Positions 29,676 through 38,413 of a stretch of DNA of 64,000 nt are shown here, one piece after another. The first letter of the stretch is position 1, and every line of letters begins with the position of its first letter. Location: positions 1 to 64,000 of the forward strand of contig NZ_LDJK01000005.1 in NCBI RefSeq assembly GCF_001431535.1. The letters are read 5' to 3'. Position numbers and translations under genes: made by a program. The notes below the pieces were generated by a model. It searched no databases, had not been told where the DNA came from, and saw only the letters and a list, made by a program, of their open reading frames with translations. Source of the stretch: Stenotrophomonas chelatiphaga (GTDB lineage Bacteria > Pseudomonadota > Gammaproteobacteria > Xanthomonadales > Xanthomonadaceae).

Positions 29676-31394
29676 TCAGCGCTTGAGGAAGTTGTCCGCC
29701 AGCAGCTCCTTGACCTCGCCGATGCGCCCGGCCAGCACCGCCTTGGCCATGTAACGCGCGGTCCCGATCACCTGCCCCGCCTCCACCTGCGGCGGCATCA
29801 CCAGTTCGGTCGGGGCGGTGTGCACGTCCAGCAACGCCGGCCCCGGCTGGGCCAGCAGGTCCTGCACGGCCAGCGCCAGATCCTGGCTGCGGGTCACCGT
29901 GCGGCCGTGGAAGCCGATCACTTCGGCCAGCTTGCCGAAGTCCGGATTCTTCAGTTCGGTGTAGTAGTCCAGCAGCCCTTCGACCTTCTGTTCCAGCTCC
30001 ACGAAGTTCAGCGAGCCGTTGTTGTACACCACGATCTTGATCGGCAGGTTTTCCTGCACGGCGGTCAGCAGGTCGCCCATCAGCATGCTCAGCCCGCCAT
30101 CGCCGCACAGCGCGACCACCTGGCGGCCAGGGAAGGCTTTCTGCAGGCCCAGCGCCTGCGGCATCGCATTGGCCATCGTGCCGTGCAGCAGGCTGGTCAA
30201 CGTGCGCCGGCGGCCGTTGACGCGGATATGCCGCAGCACCCATACCATCGGCGAACCGCAGTCGGCGGTGAACAGCGCATCGTCTGCGGCGTGCTGGTCC
30301 AGCAGCGCGGTGAGGTACTGCGGGTGGATCAGTTCGCCCTCGCCGGGCGCCTCTTCTTCGGCACGCTTGGCCAGCGCCTTTTCGCGGTGCCCGATGCACT
30401 CGTCCAGGAAGTCGGTGTCTTCGCGCGGCGGCAGCATCGGCAGCAGCGCCTCCAGCGTCGGGCCGATATCACCGACCACGCCCAGGGTCACCGGGTGGCG
30501 CCTGCCCAGGTGGCTGCCATCGTGGTCGACCTGGATGATGGTGGCCTTGTCCGGGTAGTACTGGCCCCAGGCGAAGTCGGCCCCGAGCAGCAGCAGGGTG
30601 TCGCACTCCATCACCGCATGGAATCCCGACTCAATGCCGAAGATGCCGGTCATGCCCATGTTGAAGGGGTTGTCCGGCTCGACGAAATCCTTCGCCCGCG
30701 AGGTATGGGCGATCGGCGCCTGCAGCCTGCGTGCCAGTTCCAGCAGCGGCGCATGGGCGCCCTGGCAGCCGGCACCGGCGTAGATGCCGATCCGCTTGCC
30801 CTGCCCCAGCAGTTCGGCGATGCGCAGCAGCTCGTCATCGCCCGGCCGCAGCACCGGCTGGGTGTAATGCACCGCGAACGGCGGATCATGCTTGACCACC
30901 TGCTCGCTGATGTCCGACGGCAGGATCACCACCGCCACGCCGCGCCGGCTGATCGCTGCCTGGCAGGCCAGCGTGACCACACGGCGCGCCTGTTCGGCGC
31001 TGTACACCTGTTCGCAGAACACGCTGCAGCTGGAGTAGACCGCCTTGAAGTCCACTTCCTGCGGGAACTCCATGCCCAGCTCGCTGGTGACCACCTGGCT
31101 GGCGATCAGCACCATCGGCGCTTTATTGCGGTTGTTCTCGAACACGCCGTTGATGAAGTGCAGGCTGCCCGGCCCACACGAACCGGCGCAGGCCGTCAGC
31201 TGGCCGCTGATCAGCGAATCGGCGCCGGCCGCGAACGCGGCGACTTCTTCATGGCGCACGTGCACCCAGTCGATGTCACTGCCGTGGATGGCGGTGGTCA
31301 CATGGTTGAGGGTGTCACCGACAATGCCGTAACAACGCCGCACGCCGGCCTGCTGCAAAGTCTCGACGACGATATCGGCAACGCGCTTGCTCAT
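29676..31394 (-). CDS. poxB: Pyruvate dehydrogenase (quinone) / pyruvate oxidase PoxB
   Basis: A 572-aa thiamine-diphosphate enzyme, exactly the length of E. coli PoxB. It decarboxylates pyruvate to acetate and CO2 and passes electrons through FAD to membrane quinones. The N-terminal TPP-binding domain has the catalytic Glu in VHVRHEEVAAFAA. The central domain binds FAD. The C-terminal domain has the TPP motif LCGDGGLSMLMGDLL followed by VVYNNGSLNF (GDG...NN). The tail after APTELVMPP is the region that in PoxB mediates membrane binding. The ATG at 31394 has AGGAAG upstream. Acetolactate synthase-like relatives are the alternative, but length and motifs favour PoxB. In E. coli it is a stationary-phase gene; no promoter evidence is seen here. 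Confidence 0.93.
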   Translation of the reverse strand: MSKRVADIVVETLQQAGVRRCYGIVGDTLNHVTTAIHGSDIDWVHVRHEEVAAFAAGADSLISGQLTACAGSCGPGSLHFINGVFENNRNKAPMVLIASQVVTSELGMEFPQEVDFKAVYSSCSVFCEQVYSAEQARRVVTLACQAAISRRGVAVVILPSDISEQVVKHDPPFAVHYTQPVLRPGDDELLRIAELLGQGKRIGIYAGAGCQGAHAPLLELARRLQAPIAHTSRAKDFVEPDNPFNMGMTGIFGIESGFHAVMECDTLLLLGADFAWGQYYPDKATIIQVDHDGSHLGRRHPVTLGVVGDIGPTLEALLPMLPPREDTDFLDECIGHREKALAKRAEEEAPGEGELIHPQYLTALLDQHAADDALFTADCGSPMVWVLRHIRVNGRRRTLTSLLHGTMANAMPQALGLQKAFPGRQVVALCGDGGLSMLMGDLLTAVQENLPIKIVVYNNGSLNFVELEQKVEGLLDYYTELKNPDFGKLAEVIGFHGRTVTRSQDLALAVQDLLAQPGPALLDVHTAPTELVMPPQVEAGQVIGTARYMAKAVLAGRIGEVKELLADNFLKR

Positions 31395-31460
31395 GGCCTG
31401 GGCTTCCTGGAACGGGGGAAGCCTGAGCATGGACCGGGGCCGGTGATACCGCCGTGGGGA

Positions 31461-32330
31461 TCACCCCTGTTCCGGCAAAGCGACCTGTACCCAGCCGATC
31501 ACCGGCCCGCGCGTGGGATTGCGGTAGCGCACCTGCAGCCAGCCATCGCGCGCATCCAGCAGCTCCGCGCGGTCACCGGCAATCAGGTAACGGCGAGTGT
31601 CGGCATCGCCAACGGCGCGGTACAGCGCAAGGCGCGCCGGCACCACGCGTGCGTCCACGCCGCGCAACGGCACCCCGCTGGCAGGCGGGGCGAGGCCATC
31701 GCCGATGGCATGCTCCAGCGCGCGGCCGGCTGCGTCGTAAGTCGTCCACACTGCCAACGGTCCGGCGTCGGCGCCGGCCTTGTCGACCGCCAGCACCGCG
31801 GCCAGCGCCTGCGTATCGAGCATCAGCAGCTGCTCGGCGCGGTACAGATAGAGTTTTTCGCCCTGGTACCGGTAGAAATCGGTGTACCACATCGGACCGC
31901 CGCGGCAGGTGCTGACCAGGGTGCGGGTGGGCGCATCCACGCGCAGCGACCACAGCCCGTCGCAGTTGGCCGGGGTACCGCTGGGCGCCGCCAACGGCTG
32001 CAGCCGCGCCGTCCGGGCATCGTAGCGGTACACCGCCACGGCTTCGTTGACCTGGCCGACGCTGGCGCGCACCACCAGGTCCTGCAAGCCGTTGAAATCG
32101 ACGTCCTCATGGTCCAGCCGCGAGCGGCCTTCTTCGTCGGCCACCCCGTCCAGCTGCTGCAGCACGGCGTCCTTGCCGATGCGAACGTCCACGCCGCCGC
32201 CGTCCCGCACGCGCGCCCGTACCGGCACGCCGGGCGCGGCGTCGAACGCCACGCCCCCGGCATCCTGCGCCTGCGCGGGCATCGCCATGCCGGCACTGCA
32301 CAGCGCCATCAACAACAGGCGAGCGCGCAT
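31461..32330 (-). CDS. Exported protein, XAC2610-like with a C-terminal SH3-like segment
   Basis: A 289-aa protein with a signal peptide (residues 1-22, ending AQAQ). The middle part contains DHEDVDFNGLQDLVVRAS followed by YRYDARTARLQPL, an FG-GAP-like calcium/beta-propeller-type pattern typical of XAC2610-related periplasmic proteins of xanthomonads. The end (RYLIAGDRAELLDARDGWLQ then GWVQV) resembles a small SH3 domain, often used to bind cell-wall peptides. XAC2610 itself has been linked to lysozyme-type inhibition, but transferring that role would be speculation. The gene follows the DUF3574 lipoprotein gene by 5 bases, so the two form an operon that acts in the envelope. Confidence 0.65.
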   Translation of the reverse strand: MRARLLLMALCSAGMAMPAQAQDAGGVAFDAAPGVPVRARVRDGGGVDVRIGKDAVLQQLDGVADEEGRSRLDHEDVDFNGLQDLVVRASVGQVNEAVAVYRYDARTARLQPLAAPSGTPANCDGLWSLRVDAPTRTLVSTCRGGPMWYTDFYRYQGEKLYLYRAEQLLMLDTQALAAVLAVDKAGADAGPLAVWTTYDAAGRALEHAIGDGLAPPASGVPLRGVDARVVPARLALYRAVGDADTRRYLIAGDRAELLDARDGWLQVRYRNPTRGPVIGWVQVALPEQG

Positions 32331-32335
32331 CCGGT

Positions 32336-32812
32336 TCAGAAGGACACGTCCACCGGCTGCCGCGACCACAGCACGGACTGGTGCTTGGTGGCGGTTTTCC
32401 AGGCCAGGCGGATGGCCTCGATGTCGGCCCGGCGCTGCGGGCTGTCTTCGTGCAGCACCACCAGCACCTTGGTGCGCAGGCGGTTGGGTTCGGGATCGCC
32501 GCGGAACAGCCACTGGCCGTAGGCGTCGAACACGGTCAGCCCGTCCGGGAAGCGTGGGGTCACTTCCTTGTCCAGGAAGGCGCGCCACTGCGCATCGCTG
32601 ATGGTGTTGGCCTGCTCGCGTTCACCGGCACCGCGCTCTTCGCCCACCCCGAAGTACAGCTCGCTGCGCACCCAGCCTGCGGCCTGCGCCGGCCGCGCCG
32701 CATCGCCCTGCATCGTGGCCGTCGTTGCTGGCGTTCCCGGCCCGCTGGCAGCCAGGCTGGCGCAACCGCTGGTGGCCAGCAACACGGCGAAAACAAGGGA
32801 CAAACGCTTCAT
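32336..32812 (-). CDS. DUF3574 lipoprotein
   Basis: A 158-aa predicted lipoprotein with lipobox ATSGC (Cys17). After a low-complexity Ala/Pro/Thr spacer, the DUF3574 core appears as WVRSELYFGVG, WRAFLDKEVTPRFPDGLTVF and TKVLVVLHEDSPQRRADIEA. The family is small, periplasmic or lipid-anchored, and has no assigned function. It is the first gene of a two-gene operon with the XAC2610-like gene. GGAG lies about ten bases before the ATG at 32812. The frame is open upstream to 32917, but the lipoprotein signal decides the start. Confidence 0.8.
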   Translation of the reverse strand: MKRLSLVFAVLLATSGCASLAASGPGTPATTATMQGDAARPAQAAGWVRSELYFGVGEERGAGEREQANTISDAQWRAFLDKEVTPRFPDGLTVFDAYGQWLFRGDPEPNRLRTKVLVVLHEDSPQRRADIEAIRLAWKTATKHQSVLWSRQPVDVSF

Positions 32813-33061
32813 ATCGATCACTCTCCAAAAGACAGGTGCCCATCGCGCCGTGCACGACAGGCAAAACAGCGCAGCAGCGTACACGGCCCAGCCAGTTGCA
32901 TCTGCAACCACCTTCATGCCGTCCGGTCATCTGCTGATGCCAATGAAAACGGGACTTGCGTCCCACAAGCCATCACGCCAAGATAATATATCGCTATATC
33001 CGGATGGATGTAATTGAAACCATCCCCTCCCCTTCCCCACGTTGTCGCTCCCGGAGTCCGC

Positions 33062-35491
33062 ATGTCCCCCCGCCTGTCCGCGTCGCCGCTTGGCCTCGCC
33101 ATCGCGCTCGCGCTTTCCCCGTTCGTCGCTTCGGCGCAGGACGCCACCAACCTGGACACGGTGATCGTCACCGGTACCCGCGCCTCCGACCGCACCGTGC
33201 TGGAATCGACATCGCCGGTGGACGTGCTGACCGCCGAAGACATCCGCAAGGCCGGCGTCATCAACGGTGAGCTGGGCAGCGCGCTGCAGTCGCTGCTGCC
33301 CTCGTTCAATTTCCCGCGCCAGTCCAACTCCGGCGGCGCCGACCACGTGCGCGCCGCACAGCTGCGCGGCCTCTCGCCGGACCAGGTGCTGGTGCTGGTG
33401 AACGGCAAGCGCCGCCACCACAGCGCGCTGGTCAGCACCGGCAGCAAGATCGGCCGCGGTACCACGCCGGTGGACTTCAATGCCATCCCGGTCAGCGCCA
33501 TCAAGCGCATCGAAGTGCTGCGCGATGGCGCCGGTGCGCTGTACGGTTCGGACGCGGTGGCTGGCGTGATCAACGTCATCCTGGACAACACCCCGGAAGG
33601 CGGCGCCATTGAAGCCAGTTTCGGGGCCCACCACACCGATCTCAAGCCGATCGGCCGCACCCTCACCGACGGCCAGACCGGAAATTTCAGCGCCAACGTC
33701 GGTACCGCGCTGAGCGATGACGGCGGTTTCCTGCGCGTCGGCGTGGAATACAAGAACCGCGAAGCCACCAACCGCGCCGGCTTCGACCAGATCCCGCCGT
33801 GGGACCAGACCGATGCCAACCTGGCCCTGCAGGGACAGCGCAACTACGTGCTCGGCGACGGCGCCAGCAAGGACCTCAACGCCTGGTTGAACACCGAAAT
33901 TCCGTTTGGCGAAACCAGCACGTTCTACGCGTTCGGTACCTACAACCAGCGTGACAGCGAAGGCGCGAACTACTTCCGCTACCCGGACGGCGAAGCCAAC
34001 TGGAAGGAGATCTATCCCAACGGTTACCGCCCGATCTCCGAAGGCGAGAACCGCGATGTGCAGGCCGTGGCCGGTGCGCGTGGCCAGTGGGGCGAATGGA
34101 CCTACGACGCCAGCCTGGACTTCGGCCAGAACGACTTCACCTACCGCATGCGCAACACCTTGAACGCATCGCTCGGCCCGACCAGCCCGACGCGCTTCAA
34201 GACCGCCGATTACCAGTACGCGCAGTCAGTGGCGAACCTCGACCTGGGCCGGGTGTTCGAACAGAGCGAGACCATCACCCACACCCTGGGCCTGGGCGCG
34301 GAAGCCCGCCATGAGCGCTATGAAACCCGCCCCGGCGATCCGGACAGCTACGCTGCCGGTCCGTTCACCGACCGTCCCACCGGTTCGCAGGCCGGCGGCG
34401 GCCTGACCCCGCAGGATGCGGCGGACCTGGCGCGCGACGTAGCCAGTGTGTATGCCAGCGTGTCCAGCCAGATCGGCGATCACTTCTCCAGCGATATCGC
34501 CGCGCGCTACGAGCACCATGATGACTTCGGTGGCGAACTGACCGGCAAGCTGGGCCTGCGCTATGAGTTCACCCCGGCCTTCGCGCTGCGTGGCTCGGTG
34601 TCCAACAACTACCGCGCGCCGTCGCTGGCGCAGATCGGCTACGAATCCACCTCCACCGGCTACAACGCGGCCGGCCAGCTGGTGCAGGGCCGGCTGCTGT
34701 CGGTGAACAATCCGATTGCCCGCGGGCTCGGTGCCACTGACCTGAAGCCGGAGAAGTCGCTCAACACCAGCCTGGGCTTCACCAGCCGCATCGGCGACAA
34801 CTTCGACGTGTCGCTGGACCTGTTCCAGATCGACATCGATGACCGCATCGCGCTGTCCGAAGCGATCACCGGCGATGCGCTGACCGATTTCGTGCAGCAG
34901 CAGTACGGCATCAGCGGCCTGGAAAGCGCCAGCTTCTTCGTCAATGCCGCCGACACCCGCACCCGCGGTGCCGAACTGGTGGCCAACTGGCGCCACGCGC
35001 TGGGCGATGGCCAGCTGCAGCTGACCGGTACCTGGGCGTATGCCAAGACCGAACTGAAGAACGTGCTGCCCACCCCGGCCGCGCTGCAGGCCCTGGACCC
35101 GGCCTATGTGCTGTTCGGCGTGGAAGAGAGCAACACGCTGACCGACGCCACCCCGCGGACCCGCGCGCAGTTCTCTGCTTCGTGGAGCAACGACCGCTGG
35201 TCGCTGACCAGCCGCGTCAGCCGCCACGGCAGCGCCACGCGCGTGTTCAACTTCGGCGGCGGCTTCGAACCGACCCAGACCTACCAGGCCGAGTGGCAGC
35301 TGGATGCGGAAGCCGAATACCGCATCACCCCGCAGTGGAGCGTGGCGATCGGCGGCCAGAACCTGACCGACAACTACCCGGACCTGTCCAACGAAGACAT
35401 CTACTACTACGGCAACCTGCCGTACGACGTGTTGTCGCCGATCGGCAGCAACGGCGCGTACTTCTACGGCCGCGTGCGCTACACCTTCTGA
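33062..35491 (+). CDS. TonB-dependent outer membrane receptor (second of two)
   Basis: An 809-aa TonB-dependent receptor with signal peptide 1-25 (VASAQ), TonB box region LDTVIVTGTR, a plug with QLRGLSPDQVLVLVNGKRR and IEVLRDGAGALYGSDAVAG, and a barrel ending FYGRVRYTF. It shares long motifs and nearly the same length with the receptor at 15176, so the two are paralogs. The ligand is unknown. The ATG at 33062 has GGAG five bases upstream. An AT-rich dyad (ATATA-tcgc-TATAT, 32986-32999) about 65 bases upstream marks the probable promoter region. The gene is followed by a SMAG array and then otsB on the same strand. Confidence 0.92.
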   Translation: MSPRLSASPLGLAIALALSPFVASAQDATNLDTVIVTGTRASDRTVLESTSPVDVLTAEDIRKAGVINGELGSALQSLLPSFNFPRQSNSGGADHVRAAQLRGLSPDQVLVLVNGKRRHHSALVSTGSKIGRGTTPVDFNAIPVSAIKRIEVLRDGAGALYGSDAVAGVINVILDNTPEGGAIEASFGAHHTDLKPIGRTLTDGQTGNFSANVGTALSDDGGFLRVGVEYKNREATNRAGFDQIPPWDQTDANLALQGQRNYVLGDGASKDLNAWLNTEIPFGETSTFYAFGTYNQRDSEGANYFRYPDGEANWKEIYPNGYRPISEGENRDVQAVAGARGQWGEWTYDASLDFGQNDFTYRMRNTLNASLGPTSPTRFKTADYQYAQSVANLDLGRVFEQSETITHTLGLGAEARHERYETRPGDPDSYAAGPFTDRPTGSQAGGGLTPQDAADLARDVASVYASVSSQIGDHFSSDIAARYEHHDDFGGELTGKLGLRYEFTPAFALRGSVSNNYRAPSLAQIGYESTSTGYNAAGQLVQGRLLSVNNPIARGLGATDLKPEKSLNTSLGFTSRIGDNFDVSLDLFQIDIDDRIALSEAITGDALTDFVQQQYGISGLESASFFVNAADTRTRGAELVANWRHALGDGQLQLTGTWAYAKTELKNVLPTPAALQALDPAYVLFGVEESNTLTDATPRTRAQFSASWSNDRWSLTSRVSRHGSATRVFNFGGGFEPTQTYQAEWQLDAEAEYRITPQWSVAIGGQNLTDNYPDLSNEDIYYYGNLPYDVLSPIGSNGAYFYGRVRYTF

Positions 35492-35509
35492 CCGCCGGCG
35501 GACGACCCG

Positions 35510-35782
35510 GTAGTGACGGCCGCTGGCCGTCACATCCTGCAAGCGGTGACGAGCTGGTGGGTGACGACCGTTGGTCGTCACATCCCAGAAGCGGTGACGA
35601 ACTGGTGGGTGACGACCGCTGGTCGTCACATCCCGCAAGCGGTGACGAGCTGGTGGGTGACGACCGTTGGTCGTCACATCCCGCAAGCGGTGACGACCAA
35701 CGGTCGTCACCCACCACCAATGTCGTCACCCACCACCAACGGTCGTCACCCACCACCGGCGTCGTCCCCCACCGCCACCGGC
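35510..35782 (+). repeat. SMAG array with a 48-bp tandem repeat
   Basis: This fills most of the 345-base gap 35492-35836. A GTAG-headed TGACGGCC-GCT-GGCCGTCA element (35510-35532) comes first. Then three full 48-bp direct repeats follow (35543-35590, 35591-35638, 35639-35686) and the start of a fourth at 35687. Each unit contains one GTGACGACC...GGTCGTCAC stem-loop and differs from the others by only a few bases. Degenerate inverted copies (CGTCACCCACCACC) run to about 35782. No gene was seen. The pattern fits local amplification of a REP unit. Confidence 0.85.
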
Positions 35783-35836
35783 CGGGCCCCGTTGCGATGA
35801 CCCCATGCTCACGCCTGCGCTGGCATCGTGCCGGGC

Positions 35837-36595
35837 ATGGCAAACGACCTCCCCCTTCGTCCGCCACCGCCGTTGCTTGACGATGCCTGCGCATTGTTCC
35901 TCGACGTGGATGGCACCCTCATCGAGTTCGCCGACCGCCCTGACGCGGTGACCCTGCTGCCGGAAGTGCGTGAGGCCATCGGCCGCATCAGCGACCGCTT
36001 GGAAGGCGCCGTGGCGCTGGTCAGTGGCCGCCCGCTGGAACAGCTCGACGCGCTGTTCGCGCCGTTGCACCTGCCTGCCGCCGGCCTGCACGGCCACCAG
36101 CTGCGTGACGCGGGCGGCACCGTGCACGACAGTGCCGAGGATGAAAGCACCACCGAATGGCTGCATGCCCTGCATCAGCAGGCGATGCGCTTCGCCCACG
36201 GCCACCCTGGCGTGCTGGTCGAGGACAAAGGCCCCAGCATGGCCCTGCACTGGCGCGGTGCGCCGCACGCCGCCAACGACGTCCGCGCTTTCGCCGACCG
36301 CCACATCCGCGGCAATACCGGCTATCGGCTGCAGCCGGGCGACCACGTGGTCGAATTCGTCCCGGTCGGCAGCGACAAGGGGCGCGCGGTGCGTCGGATG
36401 ATGCAGTACCTGCCCTTCCGCGGTCGCCTGCCGGTGTTCATCGGCGATGACCTGACCGACGAACACGGCTTTGAAGCGTCCAACGGGCTGCATGGCTGGA
36501 GCGTGCTGGTTGGTGAACGCGAGCCCAGCGTGGCGGTGTTCCAGCTGCAGGACATACGCAGCGTGCACGGGTGGTTGCGTGAGAATGCGTGGTAG
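35837..36595 (+). CDS. otsB: Trehalose-6-phosphate phosphatase
   Basis: A 252-aa HAD-superfamily phosphatase that converts trehalose-6-phosphate to trehalose. Motif I is FLDVDGTL near residue 24 (nucleophile Asp), motif II LVSGRPL, the family loop AGLHGHQLRD, motif III the Lys in GSDKGRAV, and motif IV FIGDDLTDEHGF. The cap domain lies between motifs II and III. The ATG at 35837 is preferred to the GTG nine bases upstream; neither has a clear ribosome site. It is the first gene of otsB-GH15-otsA, with spacing of 36 bases to the next gene. Confidence 0.95.
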   Translation: MANDLPLRPPPPLLDDACALFLDVDGTLIEFADRPDAVTLLPEVREAIGRISDRLEGAVALVSGRPLEQLDALFAPLHLPAAGLHGHQLRDAGGTVHDSAEDESTTEWLHALHQQAMRFAHGHPGVLVEDKGPSMALHWRGAPHAANDVRAFADRHIRGNTGYRLQPGDHVVEFVPVGSDKGRAVRRMMQYLPFRGRLPVFIGDDLTDEHGFEASNGLHGWSVLVGEREPSVAVFQLQDIRSVHGWLRENAW

Positions 36596-36631
36596 GCCGG
36601 CCCCCACGGCCGCAGACGAGAAGCTTTGCCC

Positions 36632-38413
36632 ATGTCCCAACCTGATCTGAACCTCGGTGTCGTCGGCAACGGCAGTTTCGGCGCGTTGATCGACCGCCAG
36701 GCACGCGTCGTATGGAGCTGCCTGCCCACCTTCGACGGCGACCCCACCTTCTGCGCGCTGCTCAGTCCCAACCAGCAGGAAGGCGGCGATTTCGCCATCG
36801 AACTGGAAGACCTGGCCAGCACCGAACAGGAATACCTCAGCAACACCGCGATCCTGCGCACCGTGCTGCGCGACAGCCACGGTGGTGCGCTGGAGATCAT
36901 CGATTTCGCCCCGCGCTGGCGCCAGAACGACCGCTTCTACCGCCCGGTCAGCCTGATCCGGCAGGTGCGCCCGATCGCCGGCAGCCCGCGCATCCGCGTA
37001 CTGGCGCGCCCACTGGCCGACTGGGGCCAGCGCGTGCCCGACTCCACCTGGGGCAGCAACCACGTGCGCTGGGTCCTGCCCGACCACGTACTGCGACTGA
37101 CCACCGACGTGCCGATCCGCTTCGTGCGCGACAGCCTGCCCTTCGTGCTCAACCATCCCGTGCACCTGGTGCTGGGCGTGGATGAATCCCTCAACCGCTC
37201 GCTCAGCGGCTACGTGCAGGAATCCTTCCAGCGCACGCGCGATTACTGGCGCGAGTGGGTGCGTTACCTGTCCATCCCGCTGGAATGGCAGGAGGCGGTG
37301 ATCCGCAGCGCGATCACGCTCAAACTGTGCCAATACGAAGACAGCGGCGCGATCATCGCCGCGATGACCACCTCCATCCCCGAGGCGCCGGGCAGCATCC
37401 GCAACTGGGATTACCGTTACTGCTGGCTGCGCGATGCCGCCTTCGTGGTGCGCTCGCTGAACCGCCTGGGTGCCACCCGCACCATGGAACAGTTCCTGGG
37501 CTACATCTTCAACCTGGCCACCGCCGACGGCACCCTGCAGCCGCTGTACGGCATCGGCTTCGAAGCCACGCTGGACGAGCACGAAGTGCCTTCGCTGTCC
37601 GGCTACCGCGGCATGGGCCCGGTGCGCCGCGGCAACCTGGCCTGGGTGCAGCGCCAGCACGATGTCTACGGCAGCGTGGTGCTCGCCTCCACCCAGCTGT
37701 TCTTCGACCGTCGCCTGCAGGATCCCGGCGACGAGCACGCATTCGCGCGGCTGGAACCGCTGGGCGAACAGGCCTACCTGCTGCACGATGTCCCGGATGC
37801 CGGCCTGTGGGAATTCCGCGGCCGCACCGAAGTGCACACCTACACCGCGGCGATGTGCTGGGCTGCCTGTGACCGACTGTGCAAGATCGCGGTGCGCCTG
37901 AAGCTGGATGACCGCGCGTTCCATTGGCGCGAGCGTGCCGACACGATCCACCGCCGCATCATGAAGGAAGCGTGGAGCGAGGACCTGGGCCACTTCACCG
38001 ATGCCTTCGGCGGCCACCGCCTGGATGCCTCGCTGCTGCTGCTGGCCGACATCGGCTTCATCGAAGCCAAGGACGCCCGTTTCATTGCCACCGTGGAAGC
38101 GATCGGTCGCGACCTCAAGCATGGCGACGCGCTGTACCGCTACGTCGCCCCGGATGATTTCGGCGCGCCGGAAACCAGCTTCACCATCTGCACGTTCTGG
38201 TACATCGATGCCCTGGCCGCGATCGGCCGGCTGGACGAAGCGCGCGACATGTTCGAAGTGCTGCTGTCGCGGCGCAACCACCTGGGCCTGTTGTCCGAAG
38301 ATCTCTCCTTCGAAACCGGCGAGGCCTGGGGCAACTTCCCGCAGACCTATTCGCACGTCGGCCTGATCACCGCCGCGATGCGCCTGTCGCGCTCCTGGCA
38401 GGAGGCCTCGTGA
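36632..38413 (+). CDS. GH15 glycoside hydrolase (glucoamylase/trehalase-like)
   Basis: A 593-aa glycoside hydrolase family 15 protein. An N-terminal beta-sandwich (about 1-215) starts LNLGVVGNGSFGALID. An (alpha/alpha)6 barrel follows, with RNWDYRYCWLRDAAF, the substrate-binding signature of this group, WEFRGRTEVHTYTAAMCW, and GEAWGNFPQTYSHVGLI near the end, where the catalytic base is expected. No signal peptide was seen, so it should act in the cytoplasm. GH15 members of this type include glucoamylases and some acid trehalases. Its place between otsB and otsA suggests it trims or degrades alpha-glucans or trehalose to balance the pool (inference). It overlaps the otsA start by four bases. 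Confidence 0.88.
   Translation: MSQPDLNLGVVGNGSFGALIDRQARVVWSCLPTFDGDPTFCALLSPNQQEGGDFAIELEDLASTEQEYLSNTAILRTVLRDSHGGALEIIDFAPRWRQNDRFYRPVSLIRQVRPIAGSPRIRVLARPLADWGQRVPDSTWGSNHVRWVLPDHVLRLTTDVPIRFVRDSLPFVLNHPVHLVLGVDESLNRSLSGYVQESFQRTRDYWREWVRYLSIPLEWQEAVIRSAITLKLCQYEDSGAIIAAMTTSIPEAPGSIRNWDYRYCWLRDAAFVVRSLNRLGATRTMEQFLGYIFNLATADGTLQPLYGIGFEATLDEHEVPSLSGYRGMGPVRRGNLAWVQRQHDVYGSVVLASTQLFFDRRLQDPGDEHAFARLEPLGEQAYLLHDVPDAGLWEFRGRTEVHTYTAAMCWAACDRLCKIAVRLKLDDRAFHWRERADTIHRRIMKEAWSEDLGHFTDAFGGHRLDASLLLLADIGFIEAKDARFIATVEAIGRDLKHGDALYRYVAPDDFGAPETSFTICTFWYIDALAAIGRLDEARDMFEVLLSRRNHLGLLSEDLSFETGEAWGNFPQTYSHVGLITAAMRLSRSWQEAS

Noticed and set aside
35543-35782. Regularly spaced repeats that could suggest a CRISPR array.
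   Set aside because: The whole 48-bp unit is repeated, with no unique spacers, no cas genes are present, and each unit is a SMAG hairpin.
35726-38356. Minus-strand frame of 876 codons across the SMAG array, otsB and GH15.
   Set aside because: Antisense shadow; the plus-strand otsB and GH15 proteins have all expected motifs.
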